This document shows positions 1 to 7,243 of a DNA stretch of 64,000 bases, one piece after another. Location: assembly GCA_944323685.1 (NCBI GenBank), contig CALUTJ010000008.1, forward strand, positions 26,431 through 90,430, given 5' to 3'. A program made the translations under genes and the position numbers. Under the pieces are notes generated by a model. The model was not told the DNA's origin. It did no database searches and saw nothing but the letters and a program-made list of their open reading frames with translations. Source of the DNA: Candidatus Gastranaerophilales bacterium. Its GTDB lineage: Bacteria > Cyanobacteriota > Vampirovibrionia > Gastranaerophilales > Gastranaerophilaceae. The number at the start of each line of letters is the position of its first letter. Within the stretch, counting starts at the first letter, position 1.

Positions 1-2
1 TC

Positions 3-470
3 GCTATATGTCTGCTTAAAAAACGGGGTTTTACGGAAGAAGACTTCCTTATGTTCCACCCGTCAGGCGCTCTTGGCAGAGGCGTTTTGTATCATGTTTC
101 GGATTTAATGATTACGGGAGAAAGAATACCTGTCTTAAGCGAAAATACAAGTTTTCTTGATACAATACAATTTATTTCCGATAAAAAACTCGGATGCGCG
201 ATTATGATTGATAAAGAAGGCGTAATGACCGGTATTTTAACAGACGGTGACATAAGACGCACCCTTTTGAAATATAATAATCCTTCTTCCTTAATAACAA
301 AAGAGGTTATGACCAAAAATCCTAAAGTTATTCAAGCAACTGATTTGGCGGCCAAAGCTCTTCATATTATGGAAAAACATTCTATTACATCGCTTGCTGT
401 TTGTGACAGCGAAAACAAACCGGTAGGGCTTGTACATATCCATGACCTTTTAAAAGCGGGTGTAGCGTAA
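3..470 (+). CDS. kdsD: Arabinose-5-phosphate isomerase, C-terminal part (cut by window edge)
   Basis: This is the 3' part of the isomerase that turns ribulose 5-phosphate into arabinose 5-phosphate for KDO and lipopolysaccharide synthesis. The frame is open from base 3 at the window edge, so the SIS sugar-isomerase domain lies outside. What remains is the family's linker, with KKRGFTEEDF then HPSGALGR, followed by two CBS domains (the first with TDGDIRRTL, the second ending VGLVHIHDLLKAG). The ATG at base 51 is internal, because conserved residues precede it. Family members have about 320 residues. The stop overlaps the kdsC start in TAATG, so the two genes are translationally coupled and belong to one pathway. 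Confidence 0.9.
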   Translation, partial: AICLLKKRGFTEEDFLMFHPSGALGRGVLYHVSDLMITGERIPVLSENTSFLDTIQFISDKKLGCAIMIDKEGVMTGILTDGDIRRTLLKYNNPSSLITKEVMTKNPKVIQATDLAAKALHIMEKHSITSLAVCDSENKPVGLVHIHDLLKAGVA

Positions 471-1003
471 TGAATGATGACGTATTAAAAAAAGCTTCAA
501 AAATAAAAGCACTGGTGCTGGATGTTGACGGCGTTATGACAGACGGTTCGTTAACTTTTGACGAAAACGGTACTGAATATAAGACTTTTAACGCTAAAGA
601 CGGTCAGGGCATTGTAATGCTCAACAAAACAGGCTTTATTACAGCAATTATAACCGCACGCCAGAATGGAACAGTACGCCACAGATTTAATAATCTCGGT
701 ATGACAAAACTGGTTGAAGGCTGTAAAAACAAGATAGCCGCACTTAAAGATTTAATGGCTGAATACAACTTAAATTTTGATGAAATTGCCTATATGGGTG
801 ATGATTTGCCTGATATATGCTGTTTAAAGCAGGTAGGCTTGCCTTCTTGCCCAAATGATGCTGTGGAAGAGGTAAAAAGTGCGGCGTTTTATATTGCTTC
901 TAAAAACGGCGGCAGAGGTGCTGTCAGGGAGTTGTGTGATTTAATTTTAAAGGCAACCGGTAATTATAACAGTATAGTAGGTGCTATTATCAATAAAGAC
1001 TAA
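470..1003 (+). CDS. kdsC: 3-deoxy-D-manno-octulosonate 8-phosphate phosphatase
   Basis: HAD-superfamily phosphatase that removes phosphate from KDO 8-phosphate to give free KDO for lipid A-core assembly. The 177 residues match the usual cap-less KdsC length. Motif I is LVLDVDGVMTDG, with the catalytic aspartates near residues 18 and 20. Motif IV is the GDDLPD stretch, and the C-terminal signature GGRGAVRELCDLIL is typical of KdsC. It overlaps kdsD by one base. The lpt genes that often follow kdsC are absent; about 450 bp of non-coding DNA comes next. Together with kdsD it is good evidence for an LPS-bearing outer membrane. Confidence 0.93.
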   Translation: MNDDVLKKASKIKALVLDVDGVMTDGSLTFDENGTEYKTFNAKDGQGIVMLNKTGFITAIITARQNGTVRHRFNNLGMTKLVEGCKNKIAALKDLMAEYNLNFDEIAYMGDDLPDICCLKQVGLPSCPNDAVEEVKSAAFYIASKNGGRGAVRELCDLILKATGNYNSIVGAIINKD

Positions 1004-1102
1004 GCTTTTAAGCATTTTTGCTAAATGGCATGCCTTAAAAATAATTGTTTTAAATACACTTTATTTTTATAGATTTTGTGTTTATTTTAAGTGTAAAAAA
1101 AT

Positions 1103-1126
1103 AGGGCTTTGGTCTGAAAAAGCCCT
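1103..1126. terminator. Hairpin downstream of kdsC
   Basis: An 8-bp perfect stem, AGGGCTTT / AAAGCCCT, with an 8-nt loop lies 100 bp after kdsC. The run of seven A before it would give a U-tract only on the minus strand, so as an intrinsic terminator it fits minus-strand transcription better. For kdsC it may act only as a 3' end-stabilising hairpin. Confidence 0.4.
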
Positions 1127-1279
1127 AGCTGTCTGGAATTAAGAATAGTTGGAAGTATGAAAAAGATTTAATTATATATAACTTTAAAATAGTGAGTTAA
1201 ACAATTAGCCGGTCGGGTATTTTTAAAAAATCCTTCTTATTTAACATGTGATTGAACAAAAATAAGGCAAAAATAATGA

Positions 1280-1302
1280 TTAAGTGTACAAAATGCACTT
1301 AA
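1280..1302. promoter_or_regulatory. Inverted repeat upstream of the 1457 gene
   Basis: The arms TTAAGTG and CACTTAA (7 bp each, 9-bp spacer) lie about 60 bp upstream of the -35 box of the next gene, where an activator or distal operator could bind. No known regulator is recognised. The rest of 1004-1456 is AT-rich with no supported gene. Confidence 0.35.
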
Positions 1303-1360
1303 TCTAAAACACAGTATTTATAACGTTTTTCAGAAGATATTAAGAATTTTTTAAGAGGGG

Positions 1361-1400
1361 TTGACAAAGAAAAGTTTATAGTACATAATAAAAATGTACT
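1361..1400 (+). promoter_or_regulatory. Sigma70-type promoter with overlapping operator-like palindrome
   Basis: A TTGACA box (1361-1366) and a CATAAT box (1384-1389) are separated by exactly 17 bp. An inverted repeat AGTACAT / ATGTACT (arms 1380-1386 and 1394-1400) covers the -10 box and the predicted start point, as expected for a repressor site. It drives the small gene at 1457. Confidence 0.7.
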
Positions 1401-1456
1401 AAATAGTGTAGATAAAACACTTATTTAAAACAAGTCACAACAAAAGGACAAAGAAA

Positions 1457-1744
1457 ATGAAAATTAATAGCATAAATACATATAGCTATTCAAATATAAA
1501 TAATAATAAACAGTATGCCTCAAGACCTGTCTTTAAACAAGCTAAAACAGACAGTGTTTCTCCGGCTATTTTAGAAGCATTTGTTGAATCTGCTAACGAT
1601 AAAAGAAACAAAAGCAACTTTATGAGCAAAATAAACTTCTTTAAAGATGTTTTATTCTCTGATGAAACAACTAAACGTGCTCAACAGTTGAAAGATGCTA
1701 TTGAAAGCTACGATTCAACCCAAAATATATTATACAGAGCATAA
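1457..1744 (+). CDS. Small protein of unknown function with FKQ N-terminal motif
   Basis: No family is recognised for this 95-residue protein. The first 25 residues are rich in Asn, Ser and Tyr, have no hydrophobic signal core, and end in RPVFKQ (Phe26). The rest is charged and predicted helical (residues 33-90). Real-gene evidence: a consensus promoter upstream, an AAAGGA ribosome site nine bases before the ATG, and a strong terminator downstream. The N-terminus resembles those of the proteins at 2546, 9143-9580, 61142-61834 and 62926, which otherwise differ. It is a monocistronic unit. Confidence 0.75.
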   Translation: MKINSINTYSYSNINNNKQYASRPVFKQAKTDSVSPAILEAFVESANDKRNKSNFMSKINFFKDVLFSDETTKRAQQLKDAIESYDSTQNILYRA

Positions 1745-1820
1745 TATATTTTAGCCAAAACATTATAACAAAGGATTTTTTCCCCCGTTTACAATTTTAA
1801 TTTGAATAGATGCAGTAAAC

Positions 1821-1845
1821 TCAGACCGAAAGGTCTGATTTTTTT
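1821..1845 (+). terminator. Intrinsic terminator
   Basis: A perfect 7-bp stem TCAGACC / GGTCTGA closes on a GAAA tetraloop and is followed by seven T. It ends the transcript of the small gene at 1457 and lies just before the 3' end of the convergent rdgB. Confidence 0.88.
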
Positions 1846-1869
1846 ATGCTTACGGGGTTACTTTAGGGG

Positions 1870-2466
1870 TTATTTGCCCGTTAAATTGGATTTTATCCAT
1901 TCCACCATTGGTTTTAGCGCACGTGCACGGTGAGAAAGTGTGTTTTTTTCTTTCAGAGTCATATCGGCCATTGTTTTATTCAATTCCGGTATGAAAAATA
2001 CGGGGTCATACCCGAACCCGTGTTCACCAGATGGTTTTGTATCAATAAAACCTTCAATCTTGCCTGTTTGCGTATGCAGTTTCATTCCGTCAGGTGCAAC
2101 AAGTGTCATTGTACAGATAAAATGCGCGCTGCGTTTGTCTTTTTCTACGCCGTTTAGTTCAGCGAGCAGCTTTGAGATTTTAGATTTTTGATCCGGTGCA
2201 TACCTTGCAGAATAAAGCCCAGGGCGTCCGTCCAGTGCATCAACGCAAAGCCCTGTGTCATCGGCAAGGGCGGGGATTCCCATGATTTTTGCGGCTTCTG
2301 ATGCTTTTATGTATGAGTTTTCTTCAAAGGTTGTTCCGTTTTCAACAGGGTCAAAATTGCCTTCAACAAGTACAAATTCCACACAATCAGGGTGCATTTC
2401 CTTTAACATGTCGTTAATTTCTTCAAGTTTGTGAGGGTTTGATGTACCCAGTGCAATTTTTAGCAT
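1870..2466 (-). CDS. rdgB: XTP/dITP pyrophosphatase
   Basis: RdgB/HAM1 house-cleaning enzyme that hydrolyses dITP, dXTP and XTP to the monophosphates and keeps deaminated purines out of DNA and RNA. Its 198 residues are the normal length. The N-terminal substrate motif is SNPHKLEEI (residues 9-17), the metal-site block is ADDTGL followed by ALDGRPGLYSARYA, and the C-terminal block has GFGYDPVF and LSHRARAL. AGGAG lies six bases before the ATG. It is divergent from the kinase-like gene at 2546, with 79 bp between their starts. Confidence 0.95.
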   Translation of the reverse strand: MLKIALGTSNPHKLEEINDMLKEMHPDCVEFVLVEGNFDPVENGTTFEENSYIKASEAAKIMGIPALADDTGLCVDALDGRPGLYSARYAPDQKSKISKLLAELNGVEKDKRSAHFICTMTLVAPDGMKLHTQTGKIEGFIDTKPSGEHGFGYDPVFFIPELNKTMADMTLKEKNTLSHRARALKPMVEWIKSNLTGK

Positions 2467-2545
2467 ATTTTTCTCCTGAGCCGTGATTTTTTAATTATTT
2501 TAGCATTAACAGGCAAAAATTTTTCTTTAGGTTTTTTATTTTTGT

Positions 2546-3322
2546 ATGCAAATTTTAGCTATTCAAAGTACAAATAATAAATTTACAAAACCTGTTGCCT
2601 TTAAACAAAGGCATCACAACACACTGCCGAGTGATACTTTCAAATCTGGCAGCGATAATATAGCAGGAATAAAAAAAAACAAATATAACCGGCTTGAGAG
2701 GATAAGATTTAAAAGACCTCTGTCAGTTCAAAATGCTTTTCTTTCTTTGGGCAAAACATATGACGACTACATTATAAAAGAATTACAGAGAAGATTTCAG
2801 GTTCAAGATACGTTTGAGTTAATCGCTTTGCAGTTAAATAATTATCCTGAAATCGCAAACATTAAAGTAAAATCGCTTGTCGGGTTCGGGGCCTTTGCTA
2901 TGGCTTTTGAAACCTTAGACGGAAATATTTTAAAAATAACCGATATAAACCATTTCCCAAACGGGCGAAAACCCGATGATTTTGACCTGCCTATAAAAAA
3001 ACACGGCAAATTCGGTGATTATTATTACTATATAGAAGAAAAAGTTTCTCAGGAGGATTTAACCCAGAAAGAGCTGAAAGCTCTGGTAAAACATATAAAA
3101 AGCAAAGGGTATACGATGAGAGATTATCTTGTTCATTATGATGAAGAAAACCCTGATGCAGCTATTAAAGAAGACCAGTTCGGGCGTGCAAAAAACGGAA
3201 AAATTTATCTTATTGACCCCGGGTGCGCAATTGCACCGCCTAAGCACTTTTTTGACGTGAAAAGAATTAAAGATAAGATAAAAGAAAAATTTTTTGACAA
3301 ATTTAACAAAAAATGCGATTAA
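2546..3322 (+). CDS. Kinase-like protein with FKQ N-terminal motif
   Basis: The 258-residue protein has a polar N-terminus with KPVAFKQ (Phe19), then features of a protein-kinase-like fold from about residue 107. These are a glycine-rich loop GFGAFAMAFE (113-122), a beta-3-like lysine in NILKIT (Lys130), a hinge-like IEEKV (163-167) and a DFG-like YLIDPG (221-226). The catalytic-loop region around 195-213 has HYDEENPD and EDQFG rather than HRDxxxxN, so activity is uncertain and it could be a pseudokinase. No signal peptide is seen and no good ribosome site precedes the ATG. It shares its N-terminal style with four other proteins here. The kinase call comes from motif reading only. Confidence 0.6.
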   Translation: MQILAIQSTNNKFTKPVAFKQRHHNTLPSDTFKSGSDNIAGIKKNKYNRLERIRFKRPLSVQNAFLSLGKTYDDYIIKELQRRFQVQDTFELIALQLNNYPEIANIKVKSLVGFGAFAMAFETLDGNILKITDINHFPNGRKPDDFDLPIKKHGKFGDYYYYIEEKVSQEDLTQKELKALVKHIKSKGYTMRDYLVHYDEENPDAAIKEDQFGRAKNGKIYLIDPGCAIAPPKHFFDVKRIKDKIKEKFFDKFNKKCD

Positions 3323-3337
3323 AATAGAGGATATTTT

Positions 3338-4063
3338 CTATTTTCCGAAACGTCTGTTTCTTTTTTCAAATTCAACAATAGCTTTTGTTAATTCTTTTCT
3401 GTCAAATTCCGGCCAGTAGGTATCTGTTACATAAATTTCCGAATAAGCCAGCTGCCACAAAAGATAGTTGCTGATTCTTTTTTCTCCGCCGGTTCTGATT
3501 AACAGGTCGGGGTCAGGGATATCTTTTGTGTAAAGGTGTTTTGAGATTGTTTCTTCGCTAATTTGTTCAGGCGCAATGCCTTCTTTAATAATGGATTGCA
3601 TTGCGTGTACAATTTCGTTTCTTGCTCCGTAATTGAAGGCAATATTGAGGTTAACGCCGGTGTTATTTTTTGTTTTTTCTTGTGCATCGTTTACTATTTT
3701 TATGAGATTTTTGTTTAATTGGGAAATATCGCCGAGAAACCTTATTTTTACGTTTTCTTTATGCATGTCATCAAGTTCGTTTAACAGGGTTTTGGCAAGC
3801 AGCCCCATCAAAAATTCAACCTCTTCTTTTTTTCTGTTCCAGTTTTCCGTAGAAAAAGCGTATACGGTAAGATATTTGATACCAAATTCGTCAAACAGAC
3901 GCATTGTACTGCGCAGAGAATCCACTCCTTTTTGGTGTCCCATAGCGGAAGGCAGAAGTTTTTCTTTTGCCCAGCGTCTGTTGCCGTCCATTATTATTGC
4001 AATATGCTGCAGGTTAGTGTTTTTTACAATGTCTTTAATGTTTTGTTCAGCCGTAAGTTCCAA
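3338..4063 (-). CDS. uppS: Undecaprenyl diphosphate synthase
   Basis: cis-Prenyltransferase that extends farnesyl diphosphate to C55 undecaprenyl diphosphate, the lipid carrier for peptidoglycan, O-antigen and other glycans. It has 241 residues, as usual. The catalytic aspartate is in HIAIIMDGNRRWA (Asp26). The family blocks AFSTENW, FNYGARNEI and DPDLLIRTGGEKRISNYLLW follow in order, and the C-terminus has the SEIYVTDTYWPEF block. It is convergent with the kinase-like gene, 15 bp apart. Confidence 0.96.
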   Translation of the reverse strand: MELTAEQNIKDIVKNTNLQHIAIIMDGNRRWAKEKLLPSAMGHQKGVDSLRSTMRLFDEFGIKYLTVYAFSTENWNRKKEEVEFLMGLLAKTLLNELDDMHKENVKIRFLGDISQLNKNLIKIVNDAQEKTKNNTGVNLNIAFNYGARNEIVHAMQSIIKEGIAPEQISEETISKHLYTKDIPDPDLLIRTGGEKRISNYLLWQLAYSEIYVTDTYWPEFDRKELTKAIVEFEKRNRRFGK

Positions 4064-4287
4064 TATTAATTACCCTGTTAATCCGTGTCTTTTAATATTA
4101 TACGCTAAATAAATCAAAGGTTGATTATTTTTTTTTTATAAAATTTTATAAATTGGTACTTGCGTCTGATAAAAATACCGGCTTTGCTGTTGGTTTATCG
4201 GCAGTCATTATCTGAAAGCAGTGTTTTTTTGAGACAATATTTTTTTATAAAATTTTCTTATAGGGAGAATTGAGGGCTTTGTAAAAT

Positions 4288-4319
4288 CCGTTTATTTTTA
4301 TTTCGGGTAATATAAACGG
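4288..4319 (+). promoter_or_regulatory. 5'-leader hairpin before the 4329 gene
   Basis: The arms CCGTTTAT and ATAAACGG (8 bp, perfect) end nine bases before the ATG. The stem could mask the GGG at 4318-4320, the only weak ribosome site, so it may control translation. The remaining 4064-4287 is very AT-rich with no gene seen. Confidence 0.35.
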
Positions 4320-4328
4320 GTATTTTTT

Positions 4329-5288
4329 ATGAAATCCAAAAAATTGTTGTTATCGGTTTTTGCTGTTTTTGTGTTCTCTTCAAACTCGTTTGCGGCAGAT
4401 TATGTCACAACAAAATTAAATGAGATAGAAAAATATTTTTACGGATATACAAACAAAGGCTCTGATACTGCACGTGTTACACGTGTGGAAAAAGATTTGT
4501 ACGGAAAGACTTCGTCACAGTCTTTAAAGAACAGAGTAGATAAAATCTATAAAGACATGAATCTTGAGGGTTCGACAGGTGCAGCTGCGCCTGTTAATCA
4601 AAGCTTTGAACAAATTCAAAAAGATATCGGGCCTAAAGCGGAAGCGGGAATAAAATATCCGATAGTCGATAAACTGGAGCAAAAAGCTTTTAATAAGTCT
4701 TATGAAAATGATGATATATATGACAGATTATCAAGATTGGAAAAAAAAGTTTTTCCAAATGATGTAAAAAGAGAAAGCACCCTCTCTTTGAATGAAAGAG
4801 TGGATGCTTTGCGTGACAAACTGCTCGGAGGGTCACAGCTTGCCGCTGTGGATATTGACCCGTACAGAGAAGAAATTATTCTAGAAGACGGACAGAAGTA
4901 TCTCGGCGACAGTGACGGGCAGTATAACTATTACAGCTATGAGAATTCTAAAAATCACATTGCTCAACCGTCTTCAGAAAGCTATAAGGAAAATTACGCA
5001 GAATCTTCGGGCTATGCCCAAAACTATGATTTAGACGTTTTGGAAAAGCAGCTCTTCGGCAAAAGATTTGCGCAAGAACCGCCTTCCAAGCGTCTTGCCC
5101 GTTTAGAGTCAAATTTATTCCAGCGTACCTTTAGTGACAATGACGAAACCCGTATTCAACGGCTTCTTGCTGTTACGACAGCTCAAAAGACATCTCAGGA
5201 ATATGACTCTAACAAGTGGGCGCGCAGATTAAACGCCGGTATCCAAATCGGCAGTATTCTGCTAATGGTTCTGGCTATGATTTTATAG
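4329..5288 (+). CDS. Exported repeat protein with C-terminal membrane anchor, function unknown
   Basis: Residues 1-22 form a signal peptide ending in SFAA-D. Three copies of a roughly 45-residue unit follow, each with a LE-x(3)-FG/FY core, a variable loop and a second R(L)-x-R-(L/V)-E-x(2)-(L/V)(F/Y) core: near 31-70, 114-145 and 240-275. Residues about 300-318 form a single hydrophobic helix at the extreme C-terminus. It is therefore probably periplasmic and held in the inner membrane by its tail. I do not recognise the family by name. A TGAAAPV string at about residue 83 recurs in the neighbouring exported protein at 5303-5599. Confidence 0.75.
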   Translation: MKSKKLLLSVFAVFVFSSNSFAADYVTTKLNEIEKYFYGYTNKGSDTARVTRVEKDLYGKTSSQSLKNRVDKIYKDMNLEGSTGAAAPVNQSFEQIQKDIGPKAEAGIKYPIVDKLEQKAFNKSYENDDIYDRLSRLEKKVFPNDVKRESTLSLNERVDALRDKLLGGSQLAAVDIDPYREEIILEDGQKYLGDSDGQYNYYSYENSKNHIAQPSSESYKENYAESSGYAQNYDLDVLEKQLFGKRFAQEPPSKRLARLESNLFQRTFSDNDETRIQRLLAVTTAQKTSQEYDSNKWARRLNAGIQIGSILLMVLAMIL

Positions 5289-5302
5289 CTCAGATAATTG
5301 AA

Positions 5303-5599
5303 TTAATCATAAAGGTTGGTGAATGGTGAAAATATTGCATTATAAACACCGGAAACAGGTGACATCATTTTTTGGAAAAATGATTTTTTCTGCCGGGTGT
5401 TGCAGTTGTTGCAAGGCGGCAGGAAAGTTCTTTGCTGTGCCGGAGCAACAATATATGATACCGGAGCTGCCGCACCCGTTATTTTGCCTGTCTGGTATAA
5501 GCTGCAAGAATTGTTAGCCGGATTAATCGGACAAGAAGCAAATGCTGTGCTGGTTGCAAAAATCATAGTAGCCGCACTGAGGGCCATTATCTTTTTCAT
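5303..5599 (-). CDS. Small exported cysteine-containing protein, function unknown
   Basis: The 98-residue protein starts with a clear signal peptide (residues 1-21, ending AFA-S). The mature part has cysteines at positions 23, 32, 63 and 66, including CNNC, and a hydrophobic C-terminal third. An AAAGGAG ribosome site eight bases before the ATG supports the start. It is convergent with the repeat protein at 4329 and shares its TGAAAPV string. The antisense frames over it show no protein-like features. Confidence 0.7.
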   Translation of the reverse strand: MKKIMALSAATMIFATSTAFASCPINPANNSCSLYQTGKITGAAAPVSYIVAPAQQRTFLPPCNNCNTRQKKSFFQKMMSPVSGVYNAIFSPFTNLYD

Positions 5600-5835
5600 A
5601 ATGTTTTCTCCTTTTTTTGTATCGGGAAGGTTTTTTGCTTTCCCGTATACTCATTTTTACATTTATGAAAAAAATTACATTAGACTAATTGGTTAAGTAA
5701 GTTTATAACCATGTCAGATTATTTTTTTATATGATCCGGATTTTTGCAAGTATGCAAAGCTGCGGTCTAATTTGCTTGGCAAGCTAAAGTCTGCCCTATT
5801 ACGGATTGCTTTGTAAGACGTGTATATAACAAAAT

Positions 5836-5865
5836 CGTCATTCTGAGGCTTTAGCCGAAGAATCT
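5836..5865 (+). repeat. Dispersed CGTCATTCTGAGG-type repeat
   Basis: The sequence starts CGTCATTCTGAGGCTTTAG and ends CCGAAGAATCT. A related, longer version with both arms lies at about 53492-53563. The rest of the 5600-5955 gap is AT-rich, with short inverted repeats around 5740-5800 and no gene. Confidence 0.55.
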
Positions 5866-5955
5866 ATACATAAACCGTTTAAAATAAAAACAGGCAATTT
5901 TTATACTGATGTTTGCTTTATACAAATAAGGTAAGTAATTAGGTAAAAATTTATA

Positions 5956-6944
5956 TTGACAAGTGTTAGTAGTGTAAAACCGTATATAAAGCTCTTTGCG
6001 CAAAAAGCAAATTCAGCGTTTGTGCGCAAACCCCAGACAGTTTGCATCCCCGTGCAGGACTTGTGCAAACTAAAACCCGTAGTAACAGATACTCTTAAAT
6101 TTACTACGGTAAAAAAAGTAAACGTTCAAGACGTGCAAAATCTCTTCCCTAAAGGTGAGATAGAAGCGGACTACATAATAAAAGAAATGAAAAATATAAA
6201 AAGAGAACTTTTATTTAAATCTCTTACAAGTATAAAAGATTTTAAGAAATGGCTGCATTGCGCTGATTTGAGCAAAAGATTAAAAGATTTTGATTATGAA
6301 CAAATAGCGGAATTTATGAACCTGCACAACGGGAAATACATAAATGTATGGAAAGGGTATTCAAAAACCGATGATGTTGCCAATATAAACAAACTGGCAT
6401 TGTTTGTGCGCAGCATAAGCAGAATAAACAAGCTGAACTTTTACCAGAACCTACCCGAACACGACTGGGAAATATGTATGGACGGCATCATCAACAGACC
6501 AAAAGAGGTTATCAGACCGTTGATGAAGTACAAGTTTGATTCCACTGACATAAATGATGCAATTTCTTTTGGAACAACATCTAAAAAGGTAAAAGATTAT
6601 ATTAACAAAATAGAAAAATTTTTAGATGAAAATAAGATAAAATATGATATTAAAGCATATAGAGGTGACGGAAGTTATTGGGCTTTTAATCCAATAAAAG
6701 TTGATAATAATAAAACATTAAAAGAAGCAGTGGAAGAATTTACTGATGGGATAGAATCAGGAAAATATTCTGTTCAACAGATTTACCAAATTCAGCAGGG
6801 CGTCCGAGCGACTATGAAAATATTACTTGGAGTAAAATCAAATTTTACCCTGAAGATGAGGCAATACTAAAAACAATGAAAGATGCGAGAGAACGCATTG
6901 AGTACAAGAGTAAACTCATAAAAGCTGGAAAATATATAGAATAA
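5956..6944 (+). pseudogene. Frameshifted gene of unknown function
   Basis: The first frame runs from a TTG at 5956 to a stop at 6870. From about 6795 the -1 frame instead reads an ordinary protein tail (GRPSDYENITWSKIKFYP, then EDEAILKTMKDARER) to a TAA at 6942-6944, while the original frame turns basic and ends. One indel near 6790-6800 would join them into about 329 residues. No ATG or ribosome site is visible at the 5' end, which suggests start loss too. Residues 228-238 contain YDIKAYRGDGSYWAF, loosely like the first motif of ADP-ribosyltransferases, but no ExE motif is seen. It may be a decayed toxin or effector. Confidence 0.6.
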
Positions 6945-7064
6945 ATGAAAATCTCACCTATAAAAAATGCATCCAATATACCAATAGTTAAACGTATAAA
7001 ACAGTTTTTTACAAACGGAAAGTTAAAACTGCGCACACTTGTTGCTGCTATTAGAACATACTAA
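6945..7064 (+). CDS. Possible 39-residue peptide
   Basis: An ATG follows directly on the stop of the frameshifted gene and opens a 39-codon frame starting MKISPIKNASNIPIVKRIKQ. The start resembles the N-termini of the FKG-class proteins, but no such motif follows. It may be a gene remnant left after a deletion rather than a functional peptide. Confidence 0.25.
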   Translation: MKISPIKNASNIPIVKRIKQFFTNGKLKLRTLVAAIRTY

Positions 7065-7166
7065 AACACTGTTTGAGAAATCTCAAAAAGCAGCTTAAAA
7101 AACTGTTTTCAATAAATTAAGCTTAACATCTGCATTGAGTCTTTTGCATCAACCAAATAAACAAAA

Positions 7167-7196
7167 TTGGCAAATGCCGGCTAAAAATGCTATAAT
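7167..7196 (+). promoter_or_regulatory. Sigma70-type promoter
   Basis: TTGGCA (7167-7172) and TATAAT (7191-7196) are spaced 18 bp, about 48 bp upstream of the 7244 start codon. The promoter probably serves the 7244 gene and scpB. Confidence 0.65.
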
Positions 7197-7243
7197 TTCG
7201 TATAATTTGTTTAACACAGGCATAGAAAGAAGAAAAACCGGCA

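Noticed and set aside
1103..1126. Normal plus-strand terminator of kdsC
   Set aside because: No U-tract follows on the plus strand, so only a generic hairpin is reported.
5323..5696. Two plus-strand frames opposite the small exported protein
   Set aside because: They have no ribosome site; the minus-strand frame has a signal peptide and AAAGGAG.
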